Shown: positions 26,101 through 34,254 of the stretch, piece by piece
Layout: every line of letters begins with the position of its first letter
How positions within the stretch are numbered: the first letter of the stretch is position 1
Source of the DNA: an uncultured Prevotellaceae bacterium
Lineage (GTDB): Bacteria; Bacteroidota; Bacteroidia; Bacteroidales; Bacteroidaceae
Length of the DNA stretch: 64,000 nucleotides
Assembly (NCBI GenBank): GCA_902778255.1
Contig: CACYXD010000003.1
Location: 153,612-217,611, forward strand
Direction: 5' to 3'
Notes under the pieces: model-generated
Told to the model about the DNA's origin: nothing
Database searches by the model: none
What the model saw: only the letters and a program-made list of their open reading frames with translations
Made by a program: the position numbers and the translations under genes

Positions 26101-27051
26101 GTCGATATGCATCATGGCACTATCACCGCCCGCAACAACGAGAGCGGAAAGGGCTCTGTATTCGAGGTCACGCTGCCATTAGGCAACTCGCATCTGGCAG
26201 AAAACGAGATAGAGCAGGAACCGTCTGCCGTCACCCAACAACCATCACCCACCACCCACCACCCAGCAACCAACAAGCGCCGTGTGCTCGTGGTCGATGA
26301 CGATGAGGAGATCTGTCGCTATGTGTCCAGCGAGTTGGGCCGTTACTATAAGTTCACCACCATGCCTAATGGTAAGGAGGGACTGAAGGAACTGCTCACC
26401 AACGACTACGACCTGGTGGTCAGCGACGTGATGATGCCTGAGATGGATGGCTTCACCATGCTCCGCATGATCAAGACCAATGCTAATATCTCCCATGTGC
26501 CCGTAGTAATGCTTACATCGAAGGCCGATGTGGCCAACCGCCTTGAGGGCTTGGAGCGTGGTGCCGATGCTTTCCTCGCCAAGCCGTTCGACATGGAGGA
26601 GCTCCACATGGTGATCGAGAACCTGATCCAGAGCCGCCAGCGCCTGAAGGGTAAGTACAGCGGCGCACAGCAGCAGGTCGATAAGCTGGAGCTGCCCGAG
26701 GTGAAGGGCAATGACGAAATGCTCATGGAGCGTATCATGAAGTCGGTCAACAAGAACTTGTCAAACAGCGACTTCAACGTGGATATGCTCACCCAGGAGG
26801 TAGGTATCAGCCGTGCCCAGCTGCATCGTAAGATGAAGGAGATGACAGGTATCTCCACCTCCGAGTTTATCCGCAACATCCGCTTGGAGCAGGCTGCCCG
26901 CCTGCTGCGCGAGCAGAAGGTCAACGTCACTCAGGTGGCCTACACCGTGGGCTTCTCAAACTTGGCCCATTTCTCTACCATCTTCCGTAAGCACTTTGGT
27001 GTGTCTCCCTCGGAGTATGCTGAAAGGGAAGGCGAGGGTAGCGAAAAGTAA
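23107..27051 (+). CDS. Hybrid two-component system regulator (HTCS)
   Basis: A 1314-residue one-protein two-component system. It has a signal sequence (ending VYGYAQ), a periplasmic two-propeller sensor built of regulator-propeller repeats (for example GSVWIGTDYGLNRFDGY, GRLWVGTNRGLDRFD), a Y_Y_Y domain (about 670-760), a membrane helix (about 765-786), HisKA with the phosphoryl histidine H807 in THDIRSPL, HATPase (NLLSNAFKYS), a receiver with D1107 in VVSDVMMPEMDG, and a C-terminal AraC-type helix-turn-helix (about 1210-1314). HTCS proteins bind an oligosaccharide in the periplasm and activate their utilisation locus. It lies between the uptake operon and the enzyme operon and is the likely regulator of both. 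A Pro/Thr/His-rich linker (residues about 1040-1057) precedes the receiver and is encoded by simple repeats. Confidence 0.95.
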   Translation: MKRTILVLLLTAITFVYGYAQTGHFISADRFSSSLISEMCQDYDGSVWIGTDYGLNRFDGYRFQTFLHDDADSTSLQVNVIVSLMVDRKGRLWVGTNRGLDRFDAAKESFVHYPFPNGVHPRVASICQRKDGTILVGTAGYGIYYLNAEEKLTDYNIDRSEQYFSRVFEDSKGRLWKTGFDEQIVMREGNKLTRFKSEVGNPQSIVECDGEIFILGLHGLMSYRDGKMSATDADLSAASSCDAIFDNASINESDVIYIGTRGDGLFRLPVKGSRRLERVDIDANGIDVNTAKIVNVMFDRNGNMWLGCHRKGVVLMPMRPMPFRNWSFLSQGVTLGSTISSICEGDNGMMWCTVQGVGVYGFNPEGHVVAHPAAPDAVEFIFRDRQQRFWVGTDEGLFAYDPLTGKYQRKVTFECDRFNDMTSDSDGRIYISTYSRGFCIYDPQTGSLRNYNFSQTDSVKGTLCNNWIQGMASDAKGYIWMATASGISCFDPRTESFRSQGWERMLDGIVCFDVCELHHGTLPDGRSLNGFIAIGTEQGLYLYDPQTRRADRFPGSNQLNNKTICYIVQANNGDLWCSTSDGIWQYRNEGHAFFGYVGVSGLTQKEFLYGIGLHTDDDRIFFGHSDGLTSFQPQDVNVDSRQLDPLQLTGVFVGSTAITSETVLNGVRVTDRPVKESTYFTLSYLDHTITLGFSQMNFDNPRNVVFEYRINNGDWITNPMGVNEITLSHLQPGTYRIEVRGMLGNAYTPGKVVVITMRAPWYRTMLAYFLYFLVLVSLAIYVFVTYRRRAAEQMNEEKMKFLINATHDIRSPLTLIMSPLASLKRRLASEEQDKSSESMRDIDTIEHNANRILNLVNQILDVRKIDKQQLHLHCQQTEMVAFVKGISKMFEYTAQERDITFRFQHDDEQLEAWIDRSQFDKVVTNLLSNAFKYSFDGGSIEISLSHDDSQFKIQVIDNGVGLDADSLKHIFDRFYQGTNSYRLHVDGTGIGLNLCKMIVDMHHGTITARNNESGKGSVFEVTLPLGNSHLAENEIEQEPSAVTQQPSPTTHHPATNKRRVLVVDDDEEICRYVSSELGRYYKFTTMPNGKEGLKELLTNDYDLVVSDVMMPEMDGFTMLRMIKTNANISHVPVVMLTSKADVANRLEGLERGADAFLAKPFDMEELHMVIENLIQSRQRLKGKYSGAQQQVDKLELPEVKGNDEMLMERIMKSVNKNLSNSDFNVDMLTQEVGISRAQLHRKMKEMTGISTSEFIRNIRLEQAARLLREQKVNVTQVAYTVGFSNLAHFSTIFRKHFGVSPSEYAEREGEGSEK
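26231..26273 (+). repeat. CACCACC simple repeat inside the HTCS linker
   Basis: Short CACCCA/CACC units encode the TQQPSPTTHHPATN linker between the kinase core and the receiver. It is in frame and located where a flexible linker is tolerated. Confidence 0.6.
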
Positions 27052-27072
27052 ATTATAAAAGAATACTGAATG

Positions 27073-27112
27073 AAGGATGGTGTTTCGATTAATGAAATGC
27101 CATCCTTTATTA
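27073..27112 (+). terminator. HTCS terminator
   Basis: AAGGATGG (27073-27080) pairs with CCATCCTT (27100-27107), with an inner TTC/GAA extension, and is followed by TATTATT. The rest of the gap up to 27479 is AT-rich, carries direct repeats like TCTTAAAAnACCCTT (27314, 27337) and regulatory block C, and holds no gene. Confidence 0.7.
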
Positions 27113-27377
27113 TTCTACAATGCACTTTTGGGAAAACAATTATGAACAATGAGAAATAATTACGTTCAACAATGACCAATAATTTTTTTTTCTTATTGTT
27201 GGATTAAATTCTTTCCTATTCTTGCAAATTGTTTTCTTGTATCAGCGGCGATTACACGAACTTTTTTGTTTTGTTTTTATGTCTTTAAAAAGATTTGTTT
27301 TCATGTGATTCTGTCTTAAAATACCCTTACTTTATCTCTTAAAACCCTTGGTTTGTCTTGGTTTTTCTTTCGTGCTG

Positions 27378-27440
27378 AACAAAAATAAAAGTCTATGAGA
27401 CAAATATTATAGTTCCTTTGCGCAAATTGCTGTACTTTTG
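27378..27440 (+). promoter_or_regulatory. Conserved operator-like block (copy C) and -7 box
   Basis: AACAAAAATAAAAG (27378-27391), with core GTCTATGAGACAAAT (27391-27405), then 27 bp to TACTTTTG (27433-27440). It is nearly identical to copy D upstream of 30242, including the CACCCAAAAT after the -7 box. The start codon used is the ATG at 27480, 39 nt downstream. Confidence 0.7.
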
Positions 27441-27479
27441 CACCCAAAATATATATTATTAATCAAATTTTACCTAAAA

Positions 27480-29513
27480 ATGAAAAAACTAACAAAAATG
27501 ATGCTCGTCCTTGCCCTGCTGGTCGTAGGAGTAGGGGGAGCAAAAGGCGTAACGTTAAACGCCTCGTTCCAGACACCAGCTTCTAATGCTTCATGGAATG
27601 CTGGTACAAACACTTACACATGGACAGGTAGCACTAATAACCTGATGACTATGTTTTCATTCTCTAAAGGAGAACTAGCCATGTATAGTAAAATTCATTT
27701 GGAGGTTGCCCAATCAACTCACCATAACTTTAGATTCACTTTAATGAATGGTAGTACAAAGTTAGGTGAAGTCGTATGTTGGAGCTCAGGTACGAAAGAC
27801 ATTACTTTTGCTACTCATGAAAATACAAAGAATGTTGATTTGTCTCAGGTGACAGATATCGCTTTTGGTGGTTCTGAAGATCCTGGTACGGGTAATAGTT
27901 TTTCTTGTGTATTGACAAATGTCTATCTTGAGGGACCTGCAACTGGATATGAAGTGGAATATGAGGCTGGTACTCCTCTTTCTTTGGCATCGGTTGTAAG
28001 TGGTAGTACTTTGGTTACTATTGGAGCAGCAGATGAGTCAATTCTTTATGGAAAGACTAGTGATAACCAAATTTATAGAGCTGCAATAAATAATGCAATG
28101 GCTTTGGTATCTGGAGCAGGTAGCAGTAACTCTACTTATCAATTCCGCATAATAGAGGCAACAGACGATGGGTTGGTTTATCCTGCTGGTGTCACCACTT
28201 TATATCGTATAAAGGCCTTTAAGGGTGATGGCACTACGCCTTATACGGGACCAGGATGGAATGGAGGACAGAGTTACTATCTTCAGGATATTGGATGGAC
28301 ATATAATGTTTCAGATGGAACAGCAACTGATCAGGCAAATTTCTTTGCAATTGCCCCTGTTCCTGAAAAAGATAATACCTACAAGATAACTTCCTATAAG
28401 AAGGATGGAACAAAAGTACATGATAATATTTATGAAAAGTCAGAATGGTTCTTCTATGTTTTAGGTGAGACTATTGTTCCGGAAAAGAAAGTTGTTGCTG
28501 CTAATGACAATATTTTCGCTATGAGTAAATTCTCAGAAGGAAAATGGACCTTTGCTGATCCCGTTAGTCTTTATGATTGGGATTATCTTGTCATTGCAAC
28601 CGAGAATACTGCAGCCAATGTTAGCCATCAAATTATATTGAAAGACGAAAGCGGTAAGACTGTTGGAGGTGATGCTTATAAAGGAGAAGCTGTTGGCACT
28701 GGAGCAGGTATGTGGCTTGACTATTGGAATAGTCAGAATATAATTGCAATTGATTTAAACCAGTTGCGTAGAGCTAATGGATTGGATGTATTTAAGATTA
28801 AGTCTTTGGAAATTACAGGCGATATTAAACCTTCTGTAGTTTATTTGACAGATTATGCCAATGCAAAGATTACAAATCGTGGACGTTGGACATTGTATGT
28901 TGAAGGAGATGTTGTTCGTTCATATTCTGCTACTGATAAATTTGGCACGATTTGTTTGCCATATAAGGCTTCGTATGCTGGTGCAAAATTATATGAAATT
29001 ACCGGAGGTGGAAGTTATGGCATATCATTGGAAAAAGTTGCAGGTCTTCTGGAACCAGGAAAGGCATATTTCTATATGTCATCTGATGAAAATGGTCAAG
29101 ATAATGGAAACACGGTACGCAATGTCCATTTCTTCCGTGCTGACAATGATACTTATGATGCCTCTGACCCCGTTCCCAACAACGGTCTGATTGGTACTTT
29201 CTCAGCTATTACCGCTCCTGCTAGTTCTGATGTTTACGTGCTGAGCAACAATAGACTTTATGATACAGAGGGTTCTACTGTTACTATTGGTGCCAACAAG
29301 GCATATATCGATATGTCTCAGGTTCCTACAGGTGGTGGTGCAGCTCGTGACATCATGCTGTACTTCGGCGATGCCGACGAGACCACTGGTATTGCAGATA
29401 TGAGCAGCCAGAAGGCAGATGTAAAAGCTATCTACAACCTGCAGGGTCAGCGTGTGAACCGCCTACAGAAGGGTCTGAACATCGTCAATGGTAAAAAGGT
29501 ATTGATGAAGTAA
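27480..29513 (+). CDS. Secreted protein of unknown function with sorting-type C-terminus
   Basis: A 677-residue protein with a signal peptide (MKKLTKMMLVLALLVVGVGGAKG). Residues about 25-155 look like a carbohydrate-binding-type beta-sandwich (NTYTWTGSTNNLMTMFSFSKGELAMYSKIHLEV). A second similar region lies near 340-470 (DNIFAMSKFSEGKWTFADPVSLYDWDYLVI). The end, AIYNLQGQRVNRLQKGLN then VNGKKVLMK, is the short tail seen on several proteins here and resembles a type IX sorting domain. No catalytic motif was recognised; a surface or released glycan-binding protein is inferred from its operator-like promoter. Base composition is clearly AT-richer than its neighbours up to about 29150 and then returns to the local average, which suggests a mosaic or transferred gene. 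I rejected an in-frame TTG at 27438, which overlaps the -7 box. Confidence 0.7.
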   Translation: MKKLTKMMLVLALLVVGVGGAKGVTLNASFQTPASNASWNAGTNTYTWTGSTNNLMTMFSFSKGELAMYSKIHLEVAQSTHHNFRFTLMNGSTKLGEVVCWSSGTKDITFATHENTKNVDLSQVTDIAFGGSEDPGTGNSFSCVLTNVYLEGPATGYEVEYEAGTPLSLASVVSGSTLVTIGAADESILYGKTSDNQIYRAAINNAMALVSGAGSSNSTYQFRIIEATDDGLVYPAGVTTLYRIKAFKGDGTTPYTGPGWNGGQSYYLQDIGWTYNVSDGTATDQANFFAIAPVPEKDNTYKITSYKKDGTKVHDNIYEKSEWFFYVLGETIVPEKKVVAANDNIFAMSKFSEGKWTFADPVSLYDWDYLVIATENTAANVSHQIILKDESGKTVGGDAYKGEAVGTGAGMWLDYWNSQNIIAIDLNQLRRANGLDVFKIKSLEITGDIKPSVVYLTDYANAKITNRGRWTLYVEGDVVRSYSATDKFGTICLPYKASYAGAKLYEITGGGSYGISLEKVAGLLEPGKAYFYMSSDENGQDNGNTVRNVHFFRADNDTYDASDPVPNNGLIGTFSAITAPASSDVYVLSNNRLYDTEGSTVTIGANKAYIDMSQVPTGGGAARDIMLYFGDADETTGIADMSSQKADVKAIYNLQGQRVNRLQKGLNIVNGKKVLMK

Positions 29514-29565
29514 TTATTAATTCGTGATTTAAAGTATTCACATTATTCAAATTTGATTCGAAAAT

Positions 29566-29739
29566 ATGAAAAAGATATATCAAAAGCCACTGATTGAAGA
29601 CTTGGAAGTCTTGGGCAATGACATGATTTGTACCTCGCTTGAAAAAGGCGGTAATGCCGGTACGAGTGGCGTTACTGAAGGCGATGCCCGTTTCTTTGAC
29701 GGTGAAGACCTGTGGTTCGACGAGGATCTCGGGGAGTAA
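29566..29739 (+). CDS. Small 57-residue acidic peptide
   Basis: ATG to TAA encodes 57 residues, MKKIYQKPLIEDLEVLGNDM at the start and an acidic end (DGEDLWFDEDLGE). The opening MKKxYxKPxxExLEV and the central GG/TSG stretch resemble the many short uncharacterised Bacteroidota proteins that begin MKKxYxxP. There is no signal peptide or membrane helix. It lies 52 nt after the secreted-protein gene and just before a strong terminator, so it is probably cotranscribed with it. A precursor-peptide role is possible but nothing in the neighbourhood looks like a modifying enzyme. Function unknown. Confidence 0.65.
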   Translation: MKKIYQKPLIEDLEVLGNDMICTSLEKGGNAGTSGVTEGDARFFDGEDLWFDEDLGE

Positions 29740-29781
29740 TAGCCCGACATGTAAAGTCGTATATACATTATTTATATATAA

Positions 29782-29817
29782 AAGGGACATGCCATACGCA
29801 AATGGCGTGTCCTTTTT
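29782..29817 (+). terminator. Terminator after the small peptide gene
   Basis: AAGGGACATGCCAT and ATGGCGTGTCCTTT form a long stem (with a G-U pair) around ACGCAA, followed by TTTTTG. It ends the 27480-29739 unit. Confidence 0.8.
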
Positions 29818-29819
29818 GC

Positions 29820-29945
29820 GTTTTATGCTGTTTTAGGTTGCGTTTAAGGCTGTTTCACGTTGCGTTTGAGCCTATTTCATGATGCGTTTGAGGCTGTTTC
29901 GCATCCTATTTCAGCCTATTTCATGATGCGTTTTAGCCTCGTTTG
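29820..29945 (+). repeat. Imperfect tandem repeats of a GCGTTTGAGGCTGTTTC-type unit
   Basis: About five units of 22-25 bp alternate GCGTTTnAGnCT with nTTTCatgAT. Successive copies begin near 29838, 29861, 29884, 29907 and 29930. There is no reading frame of interest. The remaining gap up to 30241 holds a dispersed repeat (30008-30031), a TTGTGTCTTTAAAAAC motif also seen near 57355, and regulatory block D. Confidence 0.65.
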
Positions 29946-30007
29946 TAAGAAAGATCAAATTTGTACCTTTTTTTTGCTGCGTACTACACGTTTTTTGTTA
30001 TTATGTT

Positions 30008-30031
30008 CTTGCGTCCCTTCGGTAGCAAGCG
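30008..30031 (-). repeat. Dispersed 24-bp repeat, copy shared with 62539-62562
   Basis: CTTGCGTCCCTTCGGTAGC and the next 5 bases are the reverse complement, with one mismatch in 24, of a segment inside the TonB-like gene at 62539-62562. It is one member of a family of short GC-rich elements with CAAGC/GCTTG ends. Confidence 0.6.
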
Positions 30032-30120
30032 TCTCCTTACGTCGCCGAGCGATTGTGTCTTTAAAAACTGTTACTCTGTCTTAGAAAACCCTAATTCTGT
30101 CTCTCTTTTTTAGCGTTTTG

Positions 30121-30183
30121 AACAAAAAAGAAAGTCTATGAGACAAATTTTATGGTATGTTTGATTGATTCCCTTTATCTTTG
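30121..30183 (+). promoter_or_regulatory. Conserved operator-like block (copy D) and -7 box
   Basis: AACAAAAAAGAAAG (30121-30134), with core GTCTATGAGACAAAT (30134-30148), then 27 bp to TATCTTTG (30176-30183). The core and spacing are identical to copy C. It controls the 1318-residue secreted protein. Confidence 0.7.
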
Positions 30184-30241
30184 CACCCAAAATCGAAAAT
30201 TATTTATTTATTAACTAACATTTTTTATTAACTTAAAACTT

Positions 30242-33200
30242 ATGAACATGAAAAAATCTTACATGTTGCTGCTGGCACTGCTGCTGACCGTCATGGGTAC
30301 ATCGGTTGCTTCAGCTAAGATTTATCGAACTACGCTCGATAAGTCGATGTTTAAGGCATGGACATCTGCAGACCCCGGGGCTACCGTCGTGGAGAACCCT
30401 GAGGCAATTGATGTCACGGATGCAAATCCGGAAGGAACCAAGTTCGCTTGTGACTACGTTCTGTATCAGGCACTTGGTGACTGGTCTGGTATTTATGGTA
30501 GCACTGCAGCTTACTATCTGTGGTATGCCGACCTGACTGGCACACAGAAGATCTACTTCACTGGTACCCCAGGTCTTCATTTCTTTGTACAGTTCAACCG
30601 TGTGGCTCCTGAAGAGGGCGCTTCTGATACTCACGGTGGCGCTATGACTCAGGAAGAACTGACCATCGGTGATGACGGTACAGTTGTTTACGACTGCTCT
30701 AAAATGGAGTATGTACACCTTAACTGTATTAAGACAAAGAGTGCAGGAATTAAAGGTGGCGTTATCAAGAGCATCAAGATCGAAGGTACTGTTGAGCCAG
30801 TTGTTGGTATCAAGAGCGTGATCAACAATGGTGATGCTGAGGGCGATGACCTCGCAAGCTTCCCCGTTTCTTTGGATGGTCCTAACAATGATAACACTGC
30901 TAATGATCTCCCCGAGGTTGTTGCAGGTGAGGGCGTTGATGGCAGCAAGTGCTTTAAGGTAACTGCTTTCGAAACTCCTACTGAGGTCTGGCACACCCAG
31001 TTCTATATCAAGGCTGACGAGGTGATGGCAAAAGGTGCTAAGTGGAAGCTGAAGATGGCTATCAAGGCCAGCAAGCAGAGTCAGGTTACTACTTCTGCAC
31101 AGGCTCAGCCCCGTACATGGAAGGGCGGTATGATCAATGAGTTTACCGTATATACTGATTGGAAAGAGTACACATGGTCTGGTGAAATCGGCGTTGATGA
31201 TTTCCAGAGCATCGCTTTTGACTTGAATAATGGTGAGGAGCGTAATGAAGCTGGCGACGGTTGGAAGCCAGGTAATGGCGGCACAGAGTTCTTCTTCGAT
31301 AACATCGAGTTCGGTTACGACCTCGGTGGTGACAGCCCTGTTGAAAACTTCCAGGCTCTCTTCGATGGCGATGTTATTCGTCTTGACATGACAAGCTTTA
31401 CCAATATCAAGGATTTGGTTAAGGCTGCTCCTGGTGGTAAGTTCCTGTTGTTCCCCGCTGGTACCTTTACTGTAAAGGTTGATGACGAAGCAAAGGAAGT
31501 TGACGCTGCTGCTGCTTATGATGATGGTCAGATATATATCTGGATCAATGGTCGTATGGACGAGGATTCTAAGGTGGAGGTTGCTTTCAACAATCCCGAG
31601 GCTGCTGAAACTCATCTGAAGTTCGTTGGTGGTGAGTTCGATGGTCAGGACATCCCTGCTTTCGCTGCTCTTATTAGTTCTTACCGCGATGGTGCTGGTA
31701 ATGGTAAGGTGTCTCCTTCATTCGCTCTGCCTACTGTAATCGGTTGCGATCCTGAGGCTGGCTCATTCAACCTGCCTAAGACCTTGAATACCTTCGTGGT
31801 ATCATTCGACAACCCCATTAACCCTACAGCTCTGACTGCTAAGCTGGGTGCTGAGGCTCTGACAGTAAATGTATCTGCTGATAATAAGGTGGCTACTCTG
31901 ACCCGTACAGCAGCTACCGAGCTGAATGGCACTCGCGAACTGATTCTTGAGCATATCAAGGCTGTTGCAGGTCTTGGTGAAGAAAGTTCTGATACTATTA
32001 AGTTTAGCTTTGGCCCTGTTAATGCAGAAGAGGGCGTTGAACTGATTTATGCAGCTAACTTCACTGAAAGTGGTGATGACAATAAGGCTGCTGGTTGGAA
32101 AGTAAATAAGGATGGTGGCGAAGAGTTGCAGGATGCTAATACTGGTGCTGGTTGCCGTCTGATGCATGGCCAGACCGCTTTTGCTGCCGACATCCTTTAT
32201 CTTGCTCAGCGCGAGAGCAATCCTCGTTGTCCTAACGGTGTTGCCCTGTATGGTATCGTTGAAAATTACGCTTTGACTTTGGCTGCAAAGACATATCACT
32301 TGTCTTTGGATGCCTCTAAGTGGGACCGTGACAACGATCGTACCCTGTTGGTTCAGGTTCTTCCTTTGACTGCTGTGAATACTGAGAGCGGTGCAGTTAC
32401 AGACGAGACCGCTATCTTGGCTCAGGAGCGTAAGGCTATTACTCCTACGTTGGCTTCTAAGGAGGCTATCCACTTCGATATTGCATTCACTGTAGAAACT
32501 GCTGGTGATTATGTGATTCGTATGGTCCCTGGTGACGCTAATGGTAATCCTAACGGATATGCTGATGGTTGCGCTATCGGTAATGTGAAGGTTGAGTACA
32601 TCCCCGATGTAATGGGTATCGTAGAGACTCAGGCTCTGAATGAGGCTCTGAATAAAGCAAAGGCAACTCTGGAAACCGTTAGCGAGAATACTCGTTATGC
32701 TGGTGCTGATCAGAATAATCTGAGTGCTTATATTCAGGATGTTGAGACCAACATGGCTGGATACACCGCTCCTTCTGTATATGCTGCAAAGACTGAAGGA
32801 CTCGGTGCTGCAGAAAAAGCTCTGAACGAGCACAAGTCTGCTTGCGACACCTACGACGAGAACATCAAGAAGGTGATCAACGTTGTTGCTGACAAGGCTG
32901 ATACCAAGTTCAAGAATTCACCTGTTTATGCTGACATCAAGGCTGTTGCCGAGAAGTATCATGGCACCATCGAGAAGACCGTGACTCCTCCTGAAGTTGA
33001 AGGTGATGACTCTGTGGTTGTTGTTAAGTACAGCTTCGATCTGCTGACAGATAACGACTCTCTGGCTGCTGCCAACACTGAGCTGACAAGTGCTGCTGCT
33101 CTGGGTGACAACTTCTTCACTGAGGTTGCTCTCGATGCTGACATCCAGCAGGGTAACTGCGGTATCGCCGTTCTTACTGAGCGTCTGCGTCTGGGTGCCC

Positions 33201-34198
33201 GCACTCTGATGTCTCTGGGCGTATCTGCTGACGATGAGATGATTAAGCGCGTTCAGAACGCTATGACCGACGATGATGATCTGGCTGATGAAATCAAGAA
33301 GCGTATCACTGGCATGATCTATGACTCACTGTCAGTTGCTGAGCCTACGCTCTTCGATCCTACTGAGGAAGATTTGGAGGCTGGTATCGAGACAGGCCGT
33401 GCATACGATATGACCGTGTTCCTCAAGAACCCGAACATCTATGCTGTTGACGGTACAAAGGATCTTTCTGAGGAGAATGTTCCTGGTTGGAAATATCCTC
33501 AAGGAAATCCCGGTAAGTTTACTGCTTGGGGTGCTCGTAACGTGGCTGGTCTGCCTGAGGACTGCGCATTCACAACATGGTTTGGCACTAACCGTATGGA
33601 ACAAACCATCACCGACCTGCCTGTAGGTCTCTACATTGTATCGCTCTGCGGTTCTGACTGGTCTAACCAGGCTGGTAATTCAGACAATCCTCACGATGTA
33701 AACGGCTTCGTATATTGCAAGCTTTCTGACACTCCTGAAGTTGAAGAGGGTGAGGAAGAGGATAAAGAACTGCACTTCGCTGCTACCAGAACTATCGTTT
33801 ATGGTGGTCAGTACAACATGGATCACGCTATCAACCTGGGTGTTGAAGAGGTAATCGATGATGAGACTGGTTTCGTTAAGACTACTGATGATGACGATGC
33901 TGAGGTATTCGGTATTCCTGTAGTTGATGGATTCCTGACACTCGGTATCCAGTTCGCTGGTGATGCTCAGTATTTCTTCCAGCACGCTCGTCTGACCCTG
34001 ATCGGTGCAGCTGAGAACTTCGACTATGAGAAGGCTAAGACTGGCATCGAGGCTACACCTGCTCCTGCAAAGGTACGCGCTATCCAGGTTTACGACCTGA
34101 ACGGCCGCCGCATGATCAAGACTCACAAGGGTCTGCAGATTGTGAAGAAGCAGATGACCGACGGCACTGTACGTGTTGAGAAGGTTGTAGTGAAGTAA
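30242..34198 (+). CDS. Very large secreted multidomain protein, probable glycan-binding
   Basis: A 1318-residue protein with a signal peptide (about 1-27, ending SVASA). Visible parts are an N-terminal beta-sandwich (about 27-180), a CBM4/9-like jelly roll (about 185-370: NGDAEGDDLASFPVS, YTDWKEYTWSG, FFFDNIEF), a bacterial Ig-like domain (about 495-600: IGCDPEAGSFN, VVSFDNPINP), another beta-sandwich (600-790), a helical FIVAR-like region (about 795-1000), a final beta domain, and a tail VYDLNGRRMIKTHKGLQIVKKQ ending in KVVVK like a type IX sorting signal. No catalytic residues were identified. Its own promoter with block D and its position next to the enzyme operon suggest an abundant surface protein that holds the polysaccharide. 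An alternative ATG two codons later makes no difference to the call. Confidence 0.72.
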   Translation: MNMKKSYMLLLALLLTVMGTSVASAKIYRTTLDKSMFKAWTSADPGATVVENPEAIDVTDANPEGTKFACDYVLYQALGDWSGIYGSTAAYYLWYADLTGTQKIYFTGTPGLHFFVQFNRVAPEEGASDTHGGAMTQEELTIGDDGTVVYDCSKMEYVHLNCIKTKSAGIKGGVIKSIKIEGTVEPVVGIKSVINNGDAEGDDLASFPVSLDGPNNDNTANDLPEVVAGEGVDGSKCFKVTAFETPTEVWHTQFYIKADEVMAKGAKWKLKMAIKASKQSQVTTSAQAQPRTWKGGMINEFTVYTDWKEYTWSGEIGVDDFQSIAFDLNNGEERNEAGDGWKPGNGGTEFFFDNIEFGYDLGGDSPVENFQALFDGDVIRLDMTSFTNIKDLVKAAPGGKFLLFPAGTFTVKVDDEAKEVDAAAAYDDGQIYIWINGRMDEDSKVEVAFNNPEAAETHLKFVGGEFDGQDIPAFAALISSYRDGAGNGKVSPSFALPTVIGCDPEAGSFNLPKTLNTFVVSFDNPINPTALTAKLGAEALTVNVSADNKVATLTRTAATELNGTRELILEHIKAVAGLGEESSDTIKFSFGPVNAEEGVELIYAANFTESGDDNKAAGWKVNKDGGEELQDANTGAGCRLMHGQTAFAADILYLAQRESNPRCPNGVALYGIVENYALTLAAKTYHLSLDASKWDRDNDRTLLVQVLPLTAVNTESGAVTDETAILAQERKAITPTLASKEAIHFDIAFTVETAGDYVIRMVPGDANGNPNGYADGCAIGNVKVEYIPDVMGIVETQALNEALNKAKATLETVSENTRYAGADQNNLSAYIQDVETNMAGYTAPSVYAAKTEGLGAAEKALNEHKSACDTYDENIKKVINVVADKADTKFKNSPVYADIKAVAEKYHGTIEKTVTPPEVEGDDSVVVVKYSFDLLTDNDSLAAANTELTSAAALGDNFFTEVALDADIQQGNCGIAVLTERLRLGARTLMSLGVSADDEMIKRVQNAMTDDDDLADEIKKRITGMIYDSLSVAEPTLFDPTEEDLEAGIETGRAYDMTVFLKNPNIYAVDGTKDLSEENVPGWKYPQGNPGKFTAWGARNVAGLPEDCAFTTWFGTNRMEQTITDLPVGLYIVSLCGSDWSNQAGNSDNPHDVNGFVYCKLSDTPEVEEGEEEDKELHFAATRTIVYGGQYNMDHAINLGVEEVIDDETGFVKTTDDDDAEVFGIPVVDGFLTLGIQFAGDAQYFFQHARLTLIGAAENFDYEKAKTGIEATPAPAKVRAIQVYDLNGRRMIKTHKGLQIVKKQMTDGTVRVEKVVVK

Positions 34199-34220
34199 TT
34201 CACAGAAACAATAATAATCC

Positions 34221-34254
34221 AAGGAGGTGTGCCTAAAATGGCGCACCTCCTTTA
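34221..34254 (+). terminator. Terminator after the 1318-residue protein gene
   Basis: AAGGAGGTGTGCC (34221-34233) pairs with GGCGCACCTCCTT (34240-34252) over 13 positions, apart from one weak pair, around TAAAAT. A short T run follows. The AAGGAGGTG is part of this stem and not a ribosome binding site. Confidence 0.8.

Noticed and set aside
27438-27479. Upstream TTG start for the secreted-protein gene at 27480
   Set aside because: The TTG overlaps the predicted -7 box, and the shorter form gives a standard signal peptide.
30311-31615. 434-codon minus-strand frame opposite the 1318-residue protein gene
   Set aside because: The sense frame has a signal peptide, domains and a promoter; the antisense frame has none of these.
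5525-34198. Integrated mobile island beginning at tRNA-Ser
   Set aside because: No integrase, transposase or conjugation gene is visible in the window, and the repeated tRNA tail copies lie in one cluster instead of bounding an insert.
34221-34233. AAGGAGGTG read as a strong ribosome binding site
   Set aside because: It forms one arm of a terminator stem and no start codon follows at a suitable distance.
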